DNA from: JBBTQS01 sp964627055
Lineage (GTDB): Bacteria > Patescibacteriota > Patescibacteriia > Magasanikbacterales > JBBTQS01
DNA: 15,096 bases
Direction: 5' to 3'
NCBI GenBank assembly: GCA_964627055.1
Contig: CAZVGV010000017.1
Location: 1-15,096, forward strand
The notes under the pieces were generated by a model. That model was not told the DNA's origin and did not search any database. It was given only the letters and a program-made list of their open reading frames with translations. This document shows, in pieces, positions 12,152-15,096 of the stretch. Position 1 is the first letter of the stretch. The number at the start of each line of letters is the position of its first letter. Position numbers and translations under genes: made by a program.

Positions 12152-13240
12152 CTACCGCACGCTCACTCCCACTGTTTTCGGCACTACTTCGATCCAAACA
12201 ACGCCAGACCGCAACGCCACTGGCTCACCAGTTGTAGCATCGTGCCACTGCGTTCGTTCGGTGGATGATTTTTTGCTCCACGTAAGAGGAATACGACGAC
12301 CATCACGGAACAGATCACCAGTTCCTGTGCCAACGAGATCTACACGCAGTCGACCTTCAGCGTCGAGCACCTTAGAGGTAACACGCTGAACAATAATCGT
12401 GTTCGCCTCAACAGGCGTTCCATCTGCGTCCACATGTGCGATAGTGCCACGCATTCGGCGGTACGTACTCGATACACTACTGTATTCCCACGTTACTTCA
12501 TTACCACGTTCTGCCCAGTCGATCACCACGGTATTGGCAATGGTGCCCGTAGCAATCGGCGCGTCATTCCACTTCCAACTTCCCCGCGCCACAGTGCGCG
12601 CACCAAAATAACGATCATACCCTGCTCGCAACTGCGCAGTATCTGTCAGCACATTGTGCGGTGCATCACGATCATCACTGCGATGGAAATATTGTCCGCG
12701 ACTGTACTCGTTGAAGTCCCACGTACCAATCTTTCCAACCACTTCAAGTGCTTCGTTGGAGCCACCAACATGTGCATACATTGCGGATAACTCTGTACCG
12801 ATTTCCACCGCATATGGTCGCGCGCTGCGCACCGGGCCAATGATAAGACTCGAGGTTGGAGCTGTAAACGGATATACAGCAATATATCGAGTGAATCCAC
12901 CCTCAACAGGAACTTCATAGACGAGCGACGCGCGAGCAACTCCTGCTTGTGGACGCGCAGCCGCATGATTGTCGATCATGACTGCCACCACTGGCTCTTG
13001 TTCGAACTCAGGACCACTGACAGCAACGCCGTTCAATGCCGAACGCCATCGCGGCTCACCTGTGGCATCACTTCCCACTTGCACGACAGGTTTGATTTCA
13101 CGACCACTAATGCGACTCCAAATCTGCCAACCCGCAAGACCAACACCTGCAGCAAGAAAAATACAAAGCAACGCAAACGCCGTACGCAAAAGCGTACGGC
13201 GTTGTGACTTCGATAGTGGTGAAAAGGAGCGGGAGGACAT
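12152..13240 (-). CDS. DUF3048 family (YerB-like) membrane-anchored protein
   Basis: A 362-residue protein of the DUF3048/YerB family, function unknown. It has a basic N-terminus then one hydrophobic anchor (about 18-40), so the body is outside the membrane. No lipobox Cys follows the hydrophobic stretch (the only Cys is inside it), unlike lipoprotein members. Family marks are VVAVMIDNHAAARPQ (84-98), VYEVPVEGGFTRYIAVY (107-123), IGPVRSARPY (134-143) and AHVGGSNEAL (156-165), followed by RDAPHNV (191-197). It starts 12 bp after the rplY stop without a Shine-Dalgarno, so it is probably the third gene of the CxxC protein-rplY operon. A strong hairpin lies inside its first codons (13176-13203). 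Family call is secure, biology unknown. Confidence 0.92.
   Translation of the reverse strand: MSSRSFSPLSKSQRRTLLRTAFALLCIFLAAGVGLAGWQIWSRISGREIKPVVQVGSDATGEPRWRSALNGVAVSGPEFEQEPVVAVMIDNHAAARPQAGVARASLVYEVPVEGGFTRYIAVYPFTAPTSSLIIGPVRSARPYAVEIGTELSAMYAHVGGSNEALEVVGKIGTWDFNEYSRGQYFHRSDDRDAPHNVLTDTAQLRAGYDRYFGARTVARGSWKWNDAPIATGTIANTVVIDWAERGNEVTWEYSSVSSTYRRMRGTIAHVDADGTPVEANTIIVQRVTSKVLDAEGRLRVDLVGTGTGDLFRDGRRIPLTWSKKSSTERTQWHDATTGEPVALRSGVVWIEVVPKTVGVSVR
13176..13203 (-). repeat. Perfect 12-bp inverted repeat inside the DUF3048 gene
   Basis: AACGCCGTACGC/GCGTACGGCGTT with a 4-base loop, AAAA on the plus strand and UUUU in the mRNA. It covers about codons 13-22 of the DUF3048 gene. Possible roles are attenuation between rplY and the DUF3048 gene or translational control; it may also be a chance result of the Arg-Arg-Thr-Leu-Leu-Arg-Thr codons. 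Confidence 0.6.
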
Positions 13241-13252
13241 ACGCGAGACGCG

Positions 13253-13915
13253 TTATGCCTTTGGTGCTTCGGCTTCTTCGTCCTTCTTCTTCTCAGTAAG
13301 TACTTCGATCTTGCTTACATCAACTTCTACAGCCTGGTTGAGAGCAGCGAGCTCTTCTTCAGAGCGAGGTGCTTCTACCATTGCTACAACTGCGTCCATA
13401 TCAGAGAGAATCTTCACACCTGCTGGGGTCTGGATGTCAGCAACTGTAATCTTGTCTTCGAAGGTAGCAAGTGACGCAACTGATACTTCGATGTTTGCAA
13501 CGAGGTACTTAGGAAGACACTCGATTTCTACTTCGTCCATCTGGTGTACCAATGTACCACCAAGTGCCTTGACTGCTGCAGAATCTCCCACGAGTACGAG
13601 CGGAACATTCACGCGCATCGTTTCACTCATGTTGATCTGACGGAAGTCCACGTGGATTACATCTCCCTTCAGCGGGTTAATCTGTACATCCTGAACCAAC
13701 ACCTTCACAGGTGCTGCTCCATCGATGGATGCATCAATAAGTGCAGAACCACCGGCTGCTGCGTACAATTTTGCAAACGGAATTGCCTTCGTTGCCACAG
13801 AGATCACTTCGCGACCTGCGCCGTACACAACACCAGGAATATTTCCTGCCTCACGAGTTGCTGCGAGCGACTTGCTCCCTGCTTCACGCTTTTCTAACTG
13901 GATTTGGTATTGCAT
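13253..13915 (-). CDS. rplY: 50S ribosomal protein L25/general stress protein Ctc
   Basis: 5S-rRNA-binding ribosomal protein of the long Ctc/TL5 form, 220 residues. The N-terminal 5S-binding domain has REAGNIPGVVYG (21-32) and VQINPLKGDVIHVDF (77-91). The C-terminal domain follows (about 95-190) with the LVHQMDEVEIECLP strand (122-135), and the tail is charged (EKKKDEEAEAPKA). ATG 13915 is 4 bp after the stop of the CxxC protein gene, with no Shine-Dalgarno, so translation is likely coupled. The next gene in the operon is DUF3048. Confidence 0.95.
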   Translation of the reverse strand: MQYQIQLEKREAGSKSLAATREAGNIPGVVYGAGREVISVATKAIPFAKLYAAAGGSALIDASIDGAAPVKVLVQDVQINPLKGDVIHVDFRQINMSETMRVNVPLVLVGDSAAVKALGGTLVHQMDEVEIECLPKYLVANIEVSVASLATFEDKITVADIQTPAGVKILSDMDAVVAMVEAPRSEEELAALNQAVEVDVSKIEVLTEKKKDEEAEAPKA

Positions 13916-13919
13916 ACCA

Positions 13920-14267
13920 TTACTTCGTTAACGCTTTTGCGAATTGAATACTTTTTGTAAGTTGCTGATGCACTTCGATCACATCATTCACATGCACTGG
14001 TTCTGCACCGAGCGTGCGAAGCATGTCCTCTGCAGCAGCATCAGTGATGAACCCAAATGAGCTCACCCCTTGCTGCGACATTGTGACAATGGTCACCACG
14101 GCGTGGCGACAGGTGCGACATGTGATGTGCATCAACGTTCCTTGCGCAGTTTCAGCCAAAATCCGTGCAGACATCGGATTAAACTCCGAGTCGCACATGG
14201 GGCAGAACTGAACCATCCGCCCTGGATCATTGAGCATTTCCGGTCCGGAAGGGTGCTGGTGCTGCAT
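13920..14267 (-). CDS. Small protein with two CxxC pairs, unknown function
   Basis: A 115-residue protein I cannot assign. Starting from ATG 14267, FCPMC (20-24) and CRTCR (48-52) give two CxxC pairs about 25 residues apart, a likely zinc ribbon. Between them is an ARILAETAQGTLMHI segment. The C-terminal part has VSSFGFITDAAAEDMLR followed by a short helix VNDVIEVHQQL and KSIQFAKALTK. There is no transmembrane segment, and no catalytic motif is seen. The start is fixed by a consensus promoter whose -10 ends 10 nt upstream; ATG 14276 would lie before the predicted transcription start. It leads the operon CxxC protein-rplY-DUF3048, which hints at a ribosome- or RNA-related job, but that is only inference. 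Confidence 0.8.
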   Translation of the reverse strand: MQHQHPSGPEMLNDPGRMVQFCPMCDSEFNPMSARILAETAQGTLMHITCRTCRHAVVTIVTMSQQGVSSFGFITDAAAEDMLRTLGAEPVHVNDVIEVHQQLTKSIQFAKALTK

Positions 14268-14277
14268 AGCACCCATT

Positions 14278-14306
14278 ACTATAAGGAAATGAGGCTTTCC
14301 TGTCAA
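14278..14306 (-). promoter_or_regulatory. Promoter of the CxxC protein-rplY-DUF3048 operon
   Basis: Minus-strand TTGACA (14301-14306), 17-bp spacer, TATAGT (14278-14283). The predicted start is near 14271, only 3-4 nt before ATG 14267, a near-leaderless mRNA. Confidence 0.8.
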
Positions 14307-14333
14307 GAAACCGCGTGTAGACTACCTCCCTAA

Positions 14334-15096
14334 TTAGGTCGATGCTCGATTGCTTCTCCCGACACTCGCCACAATACCCAATAATAACGCGTGCATCATA
14401 AGCGAAGAACCACCTGCACTCACAAATGGCAGCGTGATCCCCGTAACAGGCATCATGCCTATGGTTGCGCCAATATTAATCGTAATTTCACAAAAAAGAA
14501 GGACAAGTGTCCCAAGAGTGACAAATAAACCAAAATCGTCACGAACTGCCATTGCAATACGCATGCAGCGGTACCAAATGAAGAGAAAAGCCAAGAAAAT
14601 GACAGATACACCGACAAATCCCAATTCTTCGCCGATCACAGCAAAGATGAAGTCAGTCTGGCCTTCCGGTAGGAATCGTAATTGAGTTTGGCTCCCCTCA
14701 CCCAGGCCACGACCGAACACGCGCCCCGCACCAATAGCGATAATTGATTGCTGTACATTGTACCCCGCACCCAACGGATCGTGGTTGGGATCAAGAAACG
14801 TGAGAATACGGTCTTTTTGGTACGGCGCAAAAACAAAGAACCACCCAACAACCGCAGCAGTGACCAAACCAACGGCAAGCAGAAACACATACCGCCGCTT
14901 GATCCCCACAATCAACATCACACCAAGCCAAACACCAAAGAGCACCATTGCGGAACCCAAGTCAGGCTGTCGCAAAATGAGCAACACAGGATTTGCAGCG
15001 TATAACGCAGTCTTACTAAAAAAGAAAAAACTGTGAAATGCTCTACCCCCTCGATCAATTAAATACCCCATGAAAAGTACCATCGCAACCTTCATG
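14334..15096 (-). CDS. rodA: Rod-shape-determining SEDS glycosyltransferase RodA (5' end outside window)
   Basis: Polytopic SEDS-family peptidoglycan polymerase; the last about 253 codons are present and the frame is open across the window edge. Visible marks are RQPDLGSA (42-49 of the visible part), ILTFLDPNHDPLGAGYNVQQS (97-117) and a GSQTQLRFLPEGQTDFIFAVIGEE stretch (134-157). The final helix motif is GATIGMMPVTGITLPFVSAGGSS (209-231). The SQTQLRFLPE pattern is nearer RodA than FtsW. At least six membrane helices are present. It ends 28 bp before the -35 of the CxxC protein operon, with no clear terminator. RodA rather than FtsW is probable, not proven. Confidence 0.93.
   Translation of the reverse strand, partial: MKVAMVLFMGYLIDRGGRAFHSFFFFSKTALYAANPVLLILRQPDLGSAMVLFGVWLGVMLIVGIKRRYVFLLAVGLVTAAVVGWFFVFAPYQKDRILTFLDPNHDPLGAGYNVQQSIIAIGAGRVFGRGLGEGSQTQLRFLPEGQTDFIFAVIGEELGFVGVSVIFLAFLFIWYRCMRIAMAVRDDFGLFVTLGTLVLLFCEITINIGATIGMMPVTGITLPFVSAGGSSLMMHALLLGIVASVGRSNRAST

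Noticed and set aside
12969..13640. Plus-strand 223-codon open frame across the DUF3048 and L25 genes
   Set aside because: It is antisense to two well-recognised genes, crosses their boundary, is Ser/Thr/Ala low-complexity and has no start signal.
14268..14306. TTG or first ATG (14276) as start of the CxxC protein
   Set aside because: The TTG is the first part of the TTGACA -35 box, and ATG 14276 precedes the predicted transcription start. ATG 14267 is kept, with modest certainty.
1..15096. Alternative genetic code with TGA as sense
   Set aside because: TGA ends the DHFR-like, tmk and dCMP deaminase genes at family-appropriate lengths and does not occur inside conserved genes.
1..15096. tRNA genes, CRISPR arrays, insertion sequences or replication origin
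   Set aside because: No cloverleaf with CCA-type ends, regular spacer repeats, transposase or DnaA-box cluster was seen when reading the gaps on both strands.

Overview
The window looks like a stretch of a compact bacterial chromosome with mid-range GC. It is most likely from a Patescibacteria/CPR lineage (Parcubacteria-like). This is an inference from three things: very tight gene packing with 1-15 bp gaps and ATGA overlaps, the rpmE-prfA-prmC and rpsB-tsf blocks, and a set of minimal-genome-style proteins (GPDPase-type membrane protein, DUF3048 protein, small CxxC protein beside rplY and rodA). TGA is used as a stop by several genes, so this is not the recoded code-25 group. No tRNA, rRNA, CRISPR array, IS element or prophage is visible. 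No gene-free stretch exceeds 300 bases; the longest is 9647-9869.

Region 1 (1-5111, minus strand) is a seven-gene operon. Reading in its own direction it encodes a DHFR/RibD-C-type reductase, a dUTPase/dCTP-deaminase-family protein, a dCMP deaminase with an extra C-terminal region, a small P-loop nucleotide kinase, thymidylate kinase, a six-helix membrane protein and GatB (cut by the window edge). Region 2 (5159-7040) has a divergently transcribed membrane-anchored serine hydrolase facing a thymidylate-synthase-family gene. Region 3 (7114-9646, minus) holds GAPDH and the rpsB-tsf operon. Region 4 (9870-12150, plus) holds rpmE, prfA and prmC. Region 5 (12152-15096, minus) holds a DUF3048 protein, ribosomal protein L25, a small CxxC protein and a partial rodA.

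The most interesting signal is the thymidylate chemistry spread over 1.9-7.1 kb. The thymidylate-synthase homolog keeps the catalytic Cys, the RSxD motif and the HxY pair. However, the Asn that selects dUMP (E. coli N177) is Asp (D182), the change known to turn this fold toward dCMP. The Gln before RSxD is Val and the His after the catalytic Cys is Pro. A dCMP deaminase, a dUTPase-like protein lacking the dCTP-deaminase catalytic Glu, a DHFR-like reductase and two nucleotide kinases are encoded next to it. One hypothesis is that dCMP is methylated first and deaminated to dTMP afterwards. The alternative is an ordinary dUMP enzyme with compensating changes.

Promoters are unusually readable. 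Several clear -10 boxes lie only 6-14 nt before the start codon, implying leaderless or near-leaderless mRNAs, and only rpsB has an obvious Shine-Dalgarno sequence. Several hairpins are visible, including three that share AACGC(C/A)G...C(G/T)GCGTT arms.
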